Notes: generated by a model not told the origin, from the sequence alone. 24,729 nucleotides of DNA from an uncultured Oscillospiraceae bacterium (GCA_934565425.1 CAKTHW010000018.1:1-24729); one strand, 5' to 3'; positions 8,782 through 15,884 are shown, numbered from the stretch's first letter. A program made the numbers and translations.

Positions 8782-10058
8782 AACGAGTACAGTTCCCAAG
8801 ATTGGGGGAGGTCTGCTGTGAGACCGTCCTGGACAACGGCCTGAAGATTCAGGTCGTCCCCCGTCCAGGCTACCTGAAATCCTACGCCTTCTTCGCCACC
8901 AGCTACGGCGGCATGAACGTCCGCTTCCGCAAGGACGGCGTGTGGCAGGAGACTCCGGCTGGGGTGGCGCATTTTTTGGAACACAAGATGTTTGACACCA
9001 AGGAGGGCAATGCCCTGCAAAAGCTCACCGCCAACGGTGCCTCTGCTAACGCCTTTACGGCGGCGGCCATGACGGCCTACTATTTCGACTGCACCGAGCG
9101 GTTCGAGGAGAACCTGCGCACGCTGCTCTCCTTCGTCTCCCAGGGCTACTTCACCCAGGAGAGCGTGGACAAGGAGCAGGGCATCATCGGGCAGGAGATC
9201 CAAATGATCGAGGACGACCCCACCTGGCGGATGTATCAAAATCTCCAGCGGGCGTTGTACCAGAACCACCCCCTGCGCATCCCCCTGGCGGGGAGCCGAG
9301 AGTCCATCTCCCATATCACCGCCAAAACCCTCTACCAGTGCCACAACGCCTTCTACCAGCCCAGCAACATGGCGCTGTGCGTCATTGGCGATGTGGAACC
9401 GGAGCGAGTGGCGCAGATCGCCCGTCTGCTGCTGCCGGAGGAACGGCAGGAGGTGGCGGAAAAGGACTGGGGCGAGGCAGAACCGGAGACTCCGGCGGAG
9501 GCGGAGTGCATGGAGGAGATGGCGGTCTCGTCCACCAACTTCATGCTGGGCTTCAAGTGCCCGCCCCACCCGGACGGCGAGGAAAACCTGCGTCTGGAGC
9601 TGCTGGGCGACCTGGCCGGCGATCTGCTCATCGGCGAGTCCAGTCCATTGTACGCCAAGCTCTATCACCAGGGGCTCATCGACAAGGGTTTCTTCGTCAG
9701 CTACGACAACAGCCCCAAAGCGGCCTTCCTGGCTATGGGCGGCGAGAGCAAGGACCCTTGGACGGTGCGTCAGGCGGTGCTGGCGGAAGGGGAGCGGCTG
9801 AGCCGGGAGGGCATCGACCCTGCCTTCTTCCGCCGCAGCAAAAAGGCCGCCTACGGCAGCCGGGTGCGCTCTCTCAACTCCATGGATCATGCCGGTCGGA
9901 TGCTGGCGGCCTGGGCGCTGGAGGGGTGCCACTACTATCGTTTTGCCGACCTGTATGACACCATCACCTTGGAGGACGTGCAGGCCTTCCTGACCCGCTG
10001 CGTTCAGGAGCGATACGCTGCCATGTCCGTGGTGAAGCCGAAGGAGGGGACAGTATGA
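8778..10058 (+). CDS. M16 family zinc metallopeptidase (YmfH-like)
   Basis: This 426-residue M16 peptidase carries the inverted zinc motif H65-F-L-E68-H69, with E68 as the catalytic base. A downstream QEIQM segment holds E140, at the right distance to be the third zinc ligand. The C-terminal lobe has LYAKLYHQG where the R/Y motif normally lies, and the arginine is missing; the upstream partner has it. The two proteins therefore look complementary, as in heterodimeric M16B enzymes. The start is GTG 8778, with GGAGG at 8766-8770 seven bases upstream and the ATG-rich alternatives further in. The stop overlaps the lgt start by four bases (ATGA). Neither protein shows a signal peptide, so a cytoplasmic location is likely. 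Confidence 0.9.
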   Translation: MKRVQFPRLGEVCCETVLDNGLKIQVVPRPGYLKSYAFFATSYGGMNVRFRKDGVWQETPAGVAHFLEHKMFDTKEGNALQKLTANGASANAFTAAAMTAYYFDCTERFEENLRTLLSFVSQGYFTQESVDKEQGIIGQEIQMIEDDPTWRMYQNLQRALYQNHPLRIPLAGSRESISHITAKTLYQCHNAFYQPSNMALCVIGDVEPERVAQIARLLLPEERQEVAEKDWGEAEPETPAEAECMEEMAVSSTNFMLGFKCPPHPDGEENLRLELLGDLAGDLLIGESSPLYAKLYHQGLIDKGFFVSYDNSPKAAFLAMGGESKDPWTVRQAVLAEGERLSREGIDPAFFRRSKKAAYGSRVRSLNSMDHAGRMLAAWALEGCHYYRFADLYDTITLEDVQAFLTRCVQERYAAMSVVKPKEGTV

Positions 10059-10915
10059 ACCCCATCACCTTTCCTGGACTGGGACTGACCTTCCATATCC
10101 AGCGGGTGGCCTTTCAAATTTTCGGCAAGGACATCTACTGGTATGGCATCATCATCGCCGCTGGCTTCCTGCTGGCCGCTGCCTTTTGCAGCTGGCGGGC
10201 GAAGGATTTCGGCATCAAAAAGGATGACTTCCTGGATATGCTCCTGTGGGGGCTGCCCATCGGCATTATCTGTGCCCGCATTTACTACGTCATCTTCTAC
10301 CTGTCCCTCTATCGGGACGCCCAGGGGAAGTTCCAGTGGAGCGAGGCCATCGCCATCTGGGATGGCGGTCTGGCCATCTACGGCGGCGTCATCGGCGGTA
10401 TCCTGACCTGCTTGGTGGTGTGCAAACATAAAAAGCTGCCCTTCTTGGCCATGGCTGACCTGTCTGTTATGGGCTTGTTCATCGGACAGATCATGGGGCG
10501 CTGGGGCAACTTCGTCAACCAGGAAGCCTACGGCGGCGCCTGTGACCTGCCCTGGCGGATGGGACTGATCGTAGATGGTCAGCTCATCACCGTCCACCCC
10601 ACCTTTTTGTACGAATCCCTGTGGAATCTCATGGGACTGTGTCTGCTGTTTTTTGTGGTGCGGCGGGTGCGCCGGTTTGATGGGGAACTGTTCCTGTGCT
10701 ACCTGGGCTGGTACGGCCTGGGACGGTTCTGGATCGAGGGACTGCGGACGGACAGCCTGTACCTGTTCGGCACGGGGATTCGGGTGTCTCAGCTGGTGGC
10801 GCTGGTGTCGGTGCTGGTGGCGGCGGCGCTGCTGGTGCGGATGCGGGTGTTCGTGAAGCCGGATCCGCAGAAGATGTGGGTACATCGCGCAACAGAAAAC
10901 AATCAAGCCAAATAG
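10055..10915 (+). CDS. lgt: Prolipoprotein diacylglyceryl transferase
   Basis: Lgt transfers diacylglycerol from phosphatidylglycerol to the lipobox cysteine of prolipoproteins, the first step of lipoprotein maturation at the membrane. The 286-residue length and seven or so hydrophobic segments are typical. The signature GRWGNFVNQE contains R149 and N152, and matches the family GRxGNFxNxE motif. The IWDGGLAIYGG segment has Tyr where E. coli has its His103; Firmicute enzymes commonly do. Late REG-like residues follow in GRFWIEGLRTD. The ATG overlaps the preceding stop, with AGGAGGGG at 10042-10049 as ribosome binding site. It is the third gene of the operon. Confidence 0.96.
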   Translation: MNPITFPGLGLTFHIQRVAFQIFGKDIYWYGIIIAAGFLLAAAFCSWRAKDFGIKKDDFLDMLLWGLPIGIICARIYYVIFYLSLYRDAQGKFQWSEAIAIWDGGLAIYGGVIGGILTCLVVCKHKKLPFLAMADLSVMGLFIGQIMGRWGNFVNQEAYGGACDLPWRMGLIVDGQLITVHPTFLYESLWNLMGLCLLFFVVRRVRRFDGELFLCYLGWYGLGRFWIEGLRTDSLYLFGTGIRVSQLVALVSVLVAAALLVRMRVFVKPDPQKMWVHRATENNQAK

Positions 10916-10927
10916 AGGAGAGATCAA

Positions 10928-11773
10928 ATGGCAATCATCATTGACGGAAAGGCCCTGGCGGCCAAGTGCAAGGAAGAAGTGCGGACGGCAGTGGCTGCCA
11001 TGGAACGCAAGCCCGGCCTGGCTGTCATTTTGGTGGGGGAGAACCCCGCCTCTCAGGTGTATGTAAGAAACAAACAGAAGGACTGCCAGGAGTGCGGCAT
11101 CCACAGCGAGGAATTTGTCCTGCCCGCCGACTACGGCCAGCCCGCCCTGCTGACCCTCATCGCGGAGCTGAACCAGCGGGAGGACATTGATGGCATCCTG
11201 TGCCAGCTGCCCTTGCCGGAGGGCTACGGCTACGACGAGGAGGCCGTCCTGCTGGCCATCGACCCCAGCAAGGACGTGGATGCCTTCCACCCCTACAACG
11301 TGGGCAAGATCATGATCGGCGACCCCAGCTTCCTGCCCTGCACTCCGGCGGGGGTCATGAAGATGCTGGACGAGTATCACATTGACGTGGACGGCAAGCA
11401 CTGCGTGGTGGTGGGTCGGAGCAACATCGTGGGCAAACCCATGGCCATGCTCCTCCTCCACCGGAACGGCACCGTCACCGTCTGCCACAGCCACACCCCC
11501 GACCTGGCCGCTGTGACCCGTCAGGCGGACATCCTGGTCTCTGCGGTAGGCCGGCGCAACACCATCACCGCCGACATGGTGAAGGAGGGCGCAGTGGTCA
11601 TCGACGTGGCTATGAACCGCAACGAACAGGGCAAGCTCTGCGGCGACGTGGATTTCGCTGCGGTGGAGAAGCTCGCCTCCTACATCACCCCCGTCCCCGG
11701 CGGCTGCGGCCCCATGACCCGCGCCATTTTGATGGAGAACACCCTCCACGCAGCAGTGGCACACGGGAAGTAA
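10928..11773 (+). CDS. folD: Bifunctional methylenetetrahydrofolate dehydrogenase / methenyltetrahydrofolate cyclohydrolase
   Basis: FolD interconverts 5,10-methylene- and 10-formyl-tetrahydrofolate in the cytoplasm, supplying one-carbon units. The 281-residue length is normal. The catalytic YxxxK is Y45-VRN-K49. The dinucleotide-binding stretch VVVGRSNIVGKPM and the C-terminal PGGCGPMT (257-264) are both clear family signatures; Cys replaces the more usual Val at 260. GAGGAG at 10915-10920 sits seven bases upstream of ATG 10928, and only 12 bases separate it from lgt, so it is the last gene of the operon. Confidence 0.97.
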   Translation: MAIIIDGKALAAKCKEEVRTAVAAMERKPGLAVILVGENPASQVYVRNKQKDCQECGIHSEEFVLPADYGQPALLTLIAELNQREDIDGILCQLPLPEGYGYDEEAVLLAIDPSKDVDAFHPYNVGKIMIGDPSFLPCTPAGVMKMLDEYHIDVDGKHCVVVGRSNIVGKPMAMLLLHRNGTVTVCHSHTPDLAAVTRQADILVSAVGRRNTITADMVKEGAVVIDVAMNRNEQGKLCGDVDFAAVEKLASYITPVPGGCGPMTRAILMENTLHAAVAHGK

Positions 11774-11781
11774 ACGCATAC

Positions 11782-11814
11782 AAAAAACGCCCCTGGTCAT
11801 TGACCAGGGGCGTT
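11782..11814. terminator. Strong hairpin between convergent genes
   Basis: A perfect inverted repeat runs from 11786 to 11799 (AACGCCCCTGGTCA) and from 11801 to 11814, centred on 11800. The A6 run at 11782-11787 becomes a T6 tract on the minus strand, so this is a textbook intrinsic terminator for the minus-strand gene at 11820-12059. For folD on the plus strand the stem is as strong but the following GTTGTC is a poor T tract, so termination there may be less complete. Confidence 0.88.
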
Positions 11815-11819
11815 GTCAG

Positions 11820-12059
11820 TTAAAAGAGCAGAGCCTGCGCCTTTTGATAGTCGTCGCGGTGGACGTAGATGCCGTATTCGTAGGCGTAGTCCGCATCCAC
11901 GTTGGGTACACCGTGGCTCCGTCCGGCGGTGAAGGTCCGGTTGCGTTTGTTGCGGACGATGTGTTCGATACCGGCTCCGTCCAGCTTTTCTCTGAGCTGG
12001 TTCAGCCGGTTCATGTCATGGGTGACGGTCACTTCCTGTCGGTTCAAGAGGGAGATCAT
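11820..12059 (-). CDS. Small DUF2007-like protein
   Basis: This 79-residue soluble protein has the layout of the DUF2007 'putative signal transducing protein' group. An N-terminal strand-helix runs through VTHDMNRLNQLREKLDGAGIEH, followed by a second strand and a C-terminal YEYGIYVHRDDYQKAQALL of the kind that closes that fold. The family has no established biochemical role, and the match is by pattern only. It is monocistronic, with its own promoter (12098-12126) and terminators on both sides. AGGAG at 12066-12070 (complement) lies six bases before the ATG. There are no TM segments or signal peptide, so it is probably cytoplasmic. Confidence 0.75.
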   Translation of the reverse strand: MISLLNRQEVTVTHDMNRLNQLREKLDGAGIEHIVRNKRNRTFTAGRSHGVPNVDADYAYEYGIYVHRDDYQKAQALLF

Positions 12060-12097
12060 CCTAGGCTCCTTTCTGTCTGTGTGGGTTCTTGTATTCC

Positions 12098-12126
12098 ATT
12101 GTAGGGGAAATCAGGAAGAAAGTCAA
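12098..12126 (-). promoter_or_regulatory. Sigma-A promoter of the DUF2007-like gene
   Basis: Read on the minus strand, TTGACT (12126-12121) and TACAAT (12103-12098) are separated by 17 bases. Transcription would begin near 12091, giving a leader of about 30 bases. Confidence 0.85.
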
Positions 12127-12129
12127 TCG

Positions 12130-12162
12130 AAAAACGCTCTGACCGAGGTCAGAGCGTTTTTT
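12130..12162. terminator. Bidirectional intrinsic terminator
   Basis: CGCTCTGAC (12135-12143) and GTCAGAGCG (12148-12156) form a nine-base-pair stem with a four-base loop. It is flanked by A5 on the left (12130-12134) and T6 on the right (12157-12162). On the minus strand it ends the G5/3D gene, whose stop is at 12186-12188. It also isolates the small downstream gene, whose -35 starts only four bases away. Confidence 0.9.
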
Positions 12163-12185
12163 AGTCTCACAAATTATCGAAGCCC

Positions 12186-13268
12186 TTATCCGAGGACGTA
12201 GACGGTACACATCCGGCGTCCGAAGGAGTAGCACTGAGACAGGGTGTTGAAATACAGGTCAATGGAGTTGCCCTTGATGCCGCCGCCGCAGTCGCCAGCC
12301 ACAGCGATGCCATAGAGCATGGAACCGTTGGTGGTCTGGATGTACATCCGGCTGCCATAAGGGATGACCCGGGGGTCAACGGCGATGACGCCAACTGCTG
12401 CCTTCCGACCAGTGGCAGTACGAGCGCCGGCGTGGGCGGTGTACGCGGTGGCGGAGCAGGTGAGCTTTCTGCGGACAGAGTAGGTGCTGCCGGAGACGGT
12501 GGTGATGGTGCCCTTCTCGTCGTCGATGTTGGTGATATAGTCACGGGACTGGCTCAGGCCGCTCAGGGCAGGGGCGGGAACGCGGGTGCCGTAAGAGGTG
12601 ACCTGGGTGACCGGCTGGGTGGTCTTGGTCTTGACCAGCTCAGAGGTGGGCTTTGCGCCGTCGATGGACGTGAGCTTGTAGGTGTAGACGGTGGAACCGT
12701 TCTTGCCGGCGGTGGTCACCGCTTCGGTGCCCTTTGCCATCTTGGGGTTGGCCTGACGGGTCTTGGAGTAGGGGATGGACTCGGTCTTCTTCTTGTAGGT
12801 GATCTTCACCCGGTTGATGACGATGGAGTCCCCGCTCTCCACGGCGGCGTCGGTCTTCTTGGAGATCAGGTCGTGCTTGCCCAGCTCGATGTTCAGGCGG
12901 TCGAGCACCTGACCCACCGTCTCGCCCTCGTCAGTGAGGATGGAGACAGAGGCGCCGTCACAGGTGACGGTGACATACTGCTTGTGGGTGACGGAGATCT
13001 GCACGGTGTCCGTCTGTTTATCTTCCTTTGCGTCCACGCAGTCGCTGGCGGACAGCTCCAAGCCAGCCTGGTTGAACACATCTTCCATCTGTTCGGAATC
13101 GCTCTCCACAGTGTAGGTGTTGTCGTCCAGAGTGATCTCATAGACGGTCTTGGCCTTTTCCATACGCGCAAACAGTAAGACAAGACCCAAGATCAACACC
13201 ATTGCCAAGCCTACGCGGAGCATGATCTTCAGCGGTCGGTTCTGGGCTGTGGTTCGAAAATGACTCAT
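12186..13268 (-). CDS. DUF348/G5/3D-domain cell-wall protein (YabE/Rpf-like)
   Basis: This 360-residue protein has a membrane anchor or uncleaved signal at 16-34. Two DUF348 (ubiquitin-like) modules follow at about 42-85 and 97-140, then a G5 domain at about 151-226. A C-terminal 3D domain spans about 268-350, with the three aspartates D298 (AVDPRVIP), D326 (GDCGG) and D337 (SIDLYF). The 3D domain shares the double-psi barrel of lytic transglycosylase MltA, so peptidoglycan cleavage outside the membrane is likely; the G5 may bind the wall. The start is ATG 13268: AGGAGG (complement of 13275-13280) is six bases away, whereas the in-frame TTG at 13271 is only three away. It is monocistronic, with a strong promoter and a hairpin in the leader. 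Confidence 0.92.
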   Translation of the reverse strand: MSHFRTTAQNRPLKIMLRVGLAMVLILGLVLLFARMEKAKTVYEITLDDNTYTVESDSEQMEDVFNQAGLELSASDCVDAKEDKQTDTVQISVTHKQYVTVTCDGASVSILTDEGETVGQVLDRLNIELGKHDLISKKTDAAVESGDSIVINRVKITYKKKTESIPYSKTRQANPKMAKGTEAVTTAGKNGSTVYTYKLTSIDGAKPTSELVKTKTTQPVTQVTSYGTRVPAPALSGLSQSRDYITNIDDEKGTITTVSGSTYSVRRKLTCSATAYTAHAGARTATGRKAAVGVIAVDPRVIPYGSRMYIQTTNGSMLYGIAVAGDCGGGIKGNSIDLYFNTLSQCYSFGRRMCTVYVLG

Positions 13269-13302
13269 CAAATTCCTCCTAAAATCAAGCTGTCGCAGAC
13301 AT

Positions 13303-13325
13303 AAAAAAATCGGTAGTAACCGATT
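13303..13325 (-). terminator. Terminator-like hairpin inside the G5/3D leader (candidate attenuator)
   Basis: On the minus strand AATCGGT (13325-13319), a four-base loop, and ACCGATT (13314-13308) are followed directly by a run of Ts (down to 13303). It lies between the promoter (-10 at 13366-13361) and the start codon at 13268, about 30 bases after the expected transcription start. A terminator in that place would stop most transcripts unless something prevents its folding. I see no recognised riboswitch in the short leader before it. Confidence 0.65.
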
Positions 13326-13360
13326 GTTATTTTTGTAACCGCAACGCCTATTGTACCTGA

Positions 13361-13389
13361 ATTATACCGCAACTTCGCCCAAAAGTCAA
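13361..13389 (-). promoter_or_regulatory. Sigma-A promoter of the G5/3D gene
   Basis: On the minus strand TTGACT (13389-13384) and a perfect TATAAT (13366-13361) are spaced by 17 bases. This predicts a leader of about 85 bases carrying the hairpin at 13303-13325. Confidence 0.9.
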
Positions 13390-13490
13390 GTATTTCAAAT
13401 AAAACGAGAAAGAACAGGGCGGACAGGCTTAAATTTGTGAAAAATGCAGCGAAAAAAAAGATGAAGTATTTCCGAAACTTAGCGACAATC

Positions 13491-13506
13491 GTAACAAATA
13501 GTAACA
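13491..13506. repeat. Direct repeat of GTAACA, WalR-box-like
   Basis: GTAACA occurs at 13491-13496 and again at 13501-13506, so on the minus strand TGTTAC is repeated with a 10-base period. Each half matches the WalR half-site pattern TGTWAH, but the spacer is four bases rather than the usual five. It lies about 140 bases upstream of the G5/3D transcription start and 60 upstream of the CYTH promoter. WalR controls 3D-domain wall hydrolases in Bacillus, which is why I record it. Confidence 0.25.
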
Positions 13507-13566
13507 AGAATCCGGGGGAAAAGTGACGAATTTGAAACCGGTGTTTCGAGGGGGAATTTTCGGGAG

Positions 13567-13596
13567 TTGACGGGGTATGGGCGGGTATTTTACAAT
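13567..13596 (+). promoter_or_regulatory. Sigma-A promoter of the CYTH gene
   Basis: TTGACG (13567-13572) and TACAAT (13591-13596) are separated by 18 bases. Transcription would start near 13603. This excludes the in-frame upstream ATG at 13577, which would lie outside the mRNA. Confidence 0.8.
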
Positions 13597-13630
13597 AGAG
13601 GAGAGAAAAACAAAGGAGGAAATGATTCCC

Positions 13631-14086
13631 ATGGAGATCGAACGGAAATTTTGGATCGACACCCTGCCGGATCTGCCGGAGGAGCGTCGGAGCGACGTGT
13701 ACCAGGGCTACCTGTGCACCGAGCCGGTGGAGCTGCGCATCCGCAAACGGGTGGAGGCAGGCGGCGAGACGGTGTATCAGATCTGCGTCAAGAGCATCGG
13801 AAAATTGTCCCGCCACGAGGTGGAGACCGAGCTGAGTCGGGAGCAGTTTGAAGAGCTGGCCAGCATGCTGGACAAGCCCCTCATCCACAAGGAATTCCAC
13901 GCCTATCGTCTCAGCGACGGACACCTGCTGGAGTGCTCCATCGTGGACGGCGGGGTGTTCTCTTACGCCGAGGTGGAGTTCGAATCCGAGGCGGACGCCC
14001 TGGCCTGGACCCCCCTGGACTGCCTGGGGAAGGAGACTACTTACGAGCAGGGCGTGAGCATGAGAGATTACTGGAAGAACCGGTAA
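13631..14086 (+). CDS. CYTH-domain protein (triphosphate tunnel metalloenzyme family)
   Basis: This 151-residue soluble protein begins with the CYTH hallmark ExExK as E2-I-E4-R-K6. Alternating charged beta strands follow (ELRIRKRV, YQICVKS, HEVETELS, LLECSIVDG, YAEVEFES), the pattern of the eight-stranded tunnel that binds triphosphate with metal ions. Bacterial relatives include inorganic triphosphatases; adenylate cyclase or thiamine triphosphatase activity cannot be read from the sequence. The start ATG 13631 places the motif at the extreme N-terminus as in the family. AGGAGG at 13614-13619 is 11 bases away, slightly long; ATG 13622 is in frame but only two bases from the Shine-Dalgarno. 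No terminator follows, so read-through toward the permease is possible. Confidence 0.9.
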   Translation: MEIERKFWIDTLPDLPEERRSDVYQGYLCTEPVELRIRKRVEAGGETVYQICVKSIGKLSRHEVETELSREQFEELASMLDKPLIHKEFHAYRLSDGHLLECSIVDGGVFSYAEVEFESEADALAWTPLDCLGKETTYEQGVSMRDYWKNR

Positions 14087-14175
14087 AAAGAGGGGACGAG
14101 CAGACAAATTGACCTGTATTCTACTTTCTAAACGGAAGAAATTATGAAATTTGACAAGGAATGTTTCTGTAGACA

Positions 14176-14204
14176 TTGAAACTTTTGTAAAAGTGTGGTA
14201 CACT
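14176..14204 (+). promoter_or_regulatory. Sigma-A promoter of the permease, with a palindrome between the boxes
   Basis: TTGAAA (14176-14181) and TACACT (14199-14204) are spaced by 17 bases. The spacer contains the inverted repeat ACTTTT (14181-14186) / AAAAGT (14189-14194), a position where a repressor would block RNA polymerase. No regulator gene is adjacent. Confidence 0.75.
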
Positions 14205-14210
14205 ATACAG

Positions 14211-14316
14211 CGTACTTGTCACTCTCGATGCGGGAAAGCGAGAGTGACATCTTATTCTAAAGCGCGCTTTTACAGTGAAAAGCGCAAATGCTTAAAATCG
14301 TTTAGGGAGAGAAAAA
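14211..14316 (+). promoter_or_regulatory. Structured 5' leader of the permease
   Basis: The predicted leader of about 106 bases holds two strong hairpins. The first pairs TGTCACTCTCG (14217-14227) with CGAGAGTGACA (14239-14249), 11 perfect base pairs around an 11-base loop. The second pairs GCGCTTTT (14264-14271) with AAAAGCGC (14278-14285) around six bases. Neither has a proper T tract, so they are not simple terminators. The ribosome binding site GGGAGA is at 14305-14310. I do not recognise a known riboswitch class. Confidence 0.55.
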
Positions 14317-15720
14317 ATGGATAACAAACTGGAAAAGAAATATGGCTTATTTACCGCCATATGCCTGGTCGTCGGCATCGTCATCGGTTCCGGCGTGTTC
14401 TTCAAGGCACAGACGATCCTGCAGAAGACCAACGGCGATATGCCCCTGGGCATCGCTGCCTGGGCCATCGGCGGCCTCATCATGATCGTCTGCATCCTGG
14501 CCTTTGCCAACATGGCACAGAAGTATGAGAAGGTCAACGGCGTCGTGGACTACGCAGAAGCCCTGGTGGGCCCCAAATACGGCTACTACATGGGCTGGTT
14601 CATGACCACCATCTACTACCCCTCCATGACCTCGGTTCTGGCCTGGCTCAGCGCTCGATATACCCTGGTGTTCATCAACTCTGTCAATCCGGATTTTACC
14701 ATGATCATCCCCGCTTCTGAGGGCGGCTGCATCATCGGCCCGGAATGTATGGCGCTGACCATGTTCTTCCTCTGTTGTGCCTACACCATCAACGCCCTGT
14801 CCCCCAAGCTGGCAGGCAAGATCCAGACCACTACCACCGTCATCAAGCTCATCCCGCTGGCACTGATGGCAGTCGTCGGCATCATCTATGGCCTGATGAA
14901 CGGTATGACCGCTGCAAACTTTACAACTATGGCAAATGTAGGCGACGCCGCCTCCAGCAACCCCCTGCTGGCCGCTGTCTGCGCCACCTCCTTCGCCTAT
15001 GAGGGCTGGATCATCGCCACCGCCATCAACGCCGAGCTGAAGGATTCCAAGAAGAACCTGCCCCGCGCCTTGGTCATCGGCGGTATCATCATCATCGCCG
15101 TCTACATCGCCTATTACGTGGGCGTCGCCGGCGGCGCCACCAACCAGGAGCTCATCGACAACGGCGCGACCGTGGCCTTTGTCAACATCTTCGGCAACGT
15201 CCTGGGCAACATCCTCAACCTGTTCATCGCCATCTCCTGCATGGGCACCATGAACGGCCTCATGCTGGGCTGCTGCCGTGGTATGTACTCCGTGGCTGCC
15301 CGAAAGGAAGGCCCTTGTCCCGATGTGTTCGGTCAGGTGGATAAGGCTACCAACCTGCCCAACAACTCCGCTGTGTTCGGCCTGTTCGTCTGCGCCGCTT
15401 GGGGTCTGTACTTCTTCCTGGCCAACCTGGCCAACTCCCCCCTGGTGGGCAAGTTCGTCTTCGACTCTTCTGAGATTCCCATCGTCACTATCTATGCCAT
15501 GTACCTACCCATCTTCGTCATGTGGATCAAGAAGGCCAAGGACGAGAGCGTTGGCAGACGGTTCATCGTACCCATCCTGGCCATCTGCGGCGCGTCCTTC
15601 ATGGTCTTCGCCTGCATCATCGGCCACAAGTTCGCCAACGTCTATTACCTGATCGTCTTCGCGGTCATCATGGCCATCGGCGGCATCTTCCGGAAGAGCA
15701 AGAAGGGCGCTGCTGTGTGA
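14317..15720 (+). CDS. APC-superfamily amino-acid permease
   Basis: This 467-residue protein has about 12 hydrophobic segments. TM1 carries the APC substrate-site motif GIVIGSGVFF at about residues 20-29, where the unwound helix coordinates the amino-acid backbone. The overall pattern is closest to the LAT/SteT-like exchangers and polyamine/amino-acid permeases of Firmicutes; the substrate cannot be told. MDNKLEKKYGL is a short cytoplasmic N-terminus. ATG 14317 has GGGAGA six bases upstream. It is monocistronic, with its own promoter, structured leader and strong terminator, which suggests regulation by nutrient state. Confidence 0.9.
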   Translation: MDNKLEKKYGLFTAICLVVGIVIGSGVFFKAQTILQKTNGDMPLGIAAWAIGGLIMIVCILAFANMAQKYEKVNGVVDYAEALVGPKYGYYMGWFMTTIYYPSMTSVLAWLSARYTLVFINSVNPDFTMIIPASEGGCIIGPECMALTMFFLCCAYTINALSPKLAGKIQTTTTVIKLIPLALMAVVGIIYGLMNGMTAANFTTMANVGDAASSNPLLAAVCATSFAYEGWIIATAINAELKDSKKNLPRALVIGGIIIIAVYIAYYVGVAGGATNQELIDNGATVAFVNIFGNVLGNILNLFIAISCMGTMNGLMLGCCRGMYSVAARKEGPCPDVFGQVDKATNLPNNSAVFGLFVCAAWGLYFFLANLANSPLVGKFVFDSSEIPIVTIYAMYLPIFVMWIKKAKDESVGRRFIVPILAICGASFMVFACIIGHKFANVYYLIVFAVIMAIGGIFRKSKKGAAV

Positions 15721-15759
15721 GCTTGACCCGCTGACACAGCATTTAAGTTCAAACGATCC

Positions 15760-15794
15760 AAAGGCACGAGTGTTTTCGCACTCGTGCCTTTTTT
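15760..15794 (+). terminator. Intrinsic terminator of the permease gene
   Basis: AAAGGCACGAGTG (15760-15772), loop TTTTCG, and CACTCGTGCCTTT (15779-15791) make a perfect stem followed by Ts to 15794. It lies 40 bases after the permease stop and separates it from the spoIIIA operon. Confidence 0.95.
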
Positions 15795-15806
15795 GCGTCC
15801 GCCGGA

Positions 15807-15839
15807 GCCATAGGCTTGGACGGATTTTTTGCATACTAC
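15807..15839 (+). promoter_or_regulatory. Possible sigma-E promoter of the spoIIIA operon
   Basis: CATACTAC at 15832-15839 resembles the sigma-E -10 element CATACAMT. The best -35-like stretch, CCATAGG at 15808-15814, is two to three bases too far away. spoIIIA operons are mother-cell sigma-E targets, and no other candidate lies between the terminator at 15794 and the first start at 15885. The call is weak. Confidence 0.25.
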
Positions 15840-15884
15840 CGGACATGCCGTCATAGGATGTGGCAAGATTGTGAGGCGAGAACC

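Larger units (their letters stand above)
13269..13630. promoter_or_regulatory. Divergent intergenic region between the G5/3D and CYTH genes
   Basis: This 362-base AT-rich stretch holds no gene I can support. It contains the minus-strand promoter and leader hairpin of the G5/3D gene, a direct repeat of GTAACA at 13491-13506, and the plus-strand promoter of the CYTH gene. A small inverted repeat, TTGAAAC (13532-13538) / GTTTCGA (13543-13549) with one G-U pair, lies about 18 bases upstream of the CYTH -35. That repeat could be an operator, but nothing else supports this. Confidence 0.6.

Noticed and set aside
10004..11800. A 598-codon minus-strand open frame across lgt and folD
   Set aside because: It covers two unmistakable plus-strand genes, and its His/Gln/Pro-rich translation matches no family I know.
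13269..13360. A ydaO-type (c-di-AMP) riboswitch in the G5/3D leader
   Set aside because: The leader is only about 85 bases and lacks the expected long conserved architecture.
13577..13630. ATG 13577 or 13622 as start of the CYTH protein
   Set aside because: 13577 is upstream of the promoter -10; 13622 is two bases from the Shine-Dalgarno. The family motif begins right after ATG 13631.
14087..14175. A second promoter at TTGACA near 14153
   Set aside because: No acceptable -10 lies 15-19 bases downstream of it.
13268..14203. A 311-codon minus-strand open frame over the CYTH gene and intergenic region
   Set aside because: It crosses a plus-strand promoter and the well-supported CYTH gene, and its translation shows no domain.
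15816..15884. N-terminal extension of SpoIIIAA from TTG 15816
   Set aside because: The extra residues do not resemble the family, and the possible sigma-E promoter lies within that stretch.
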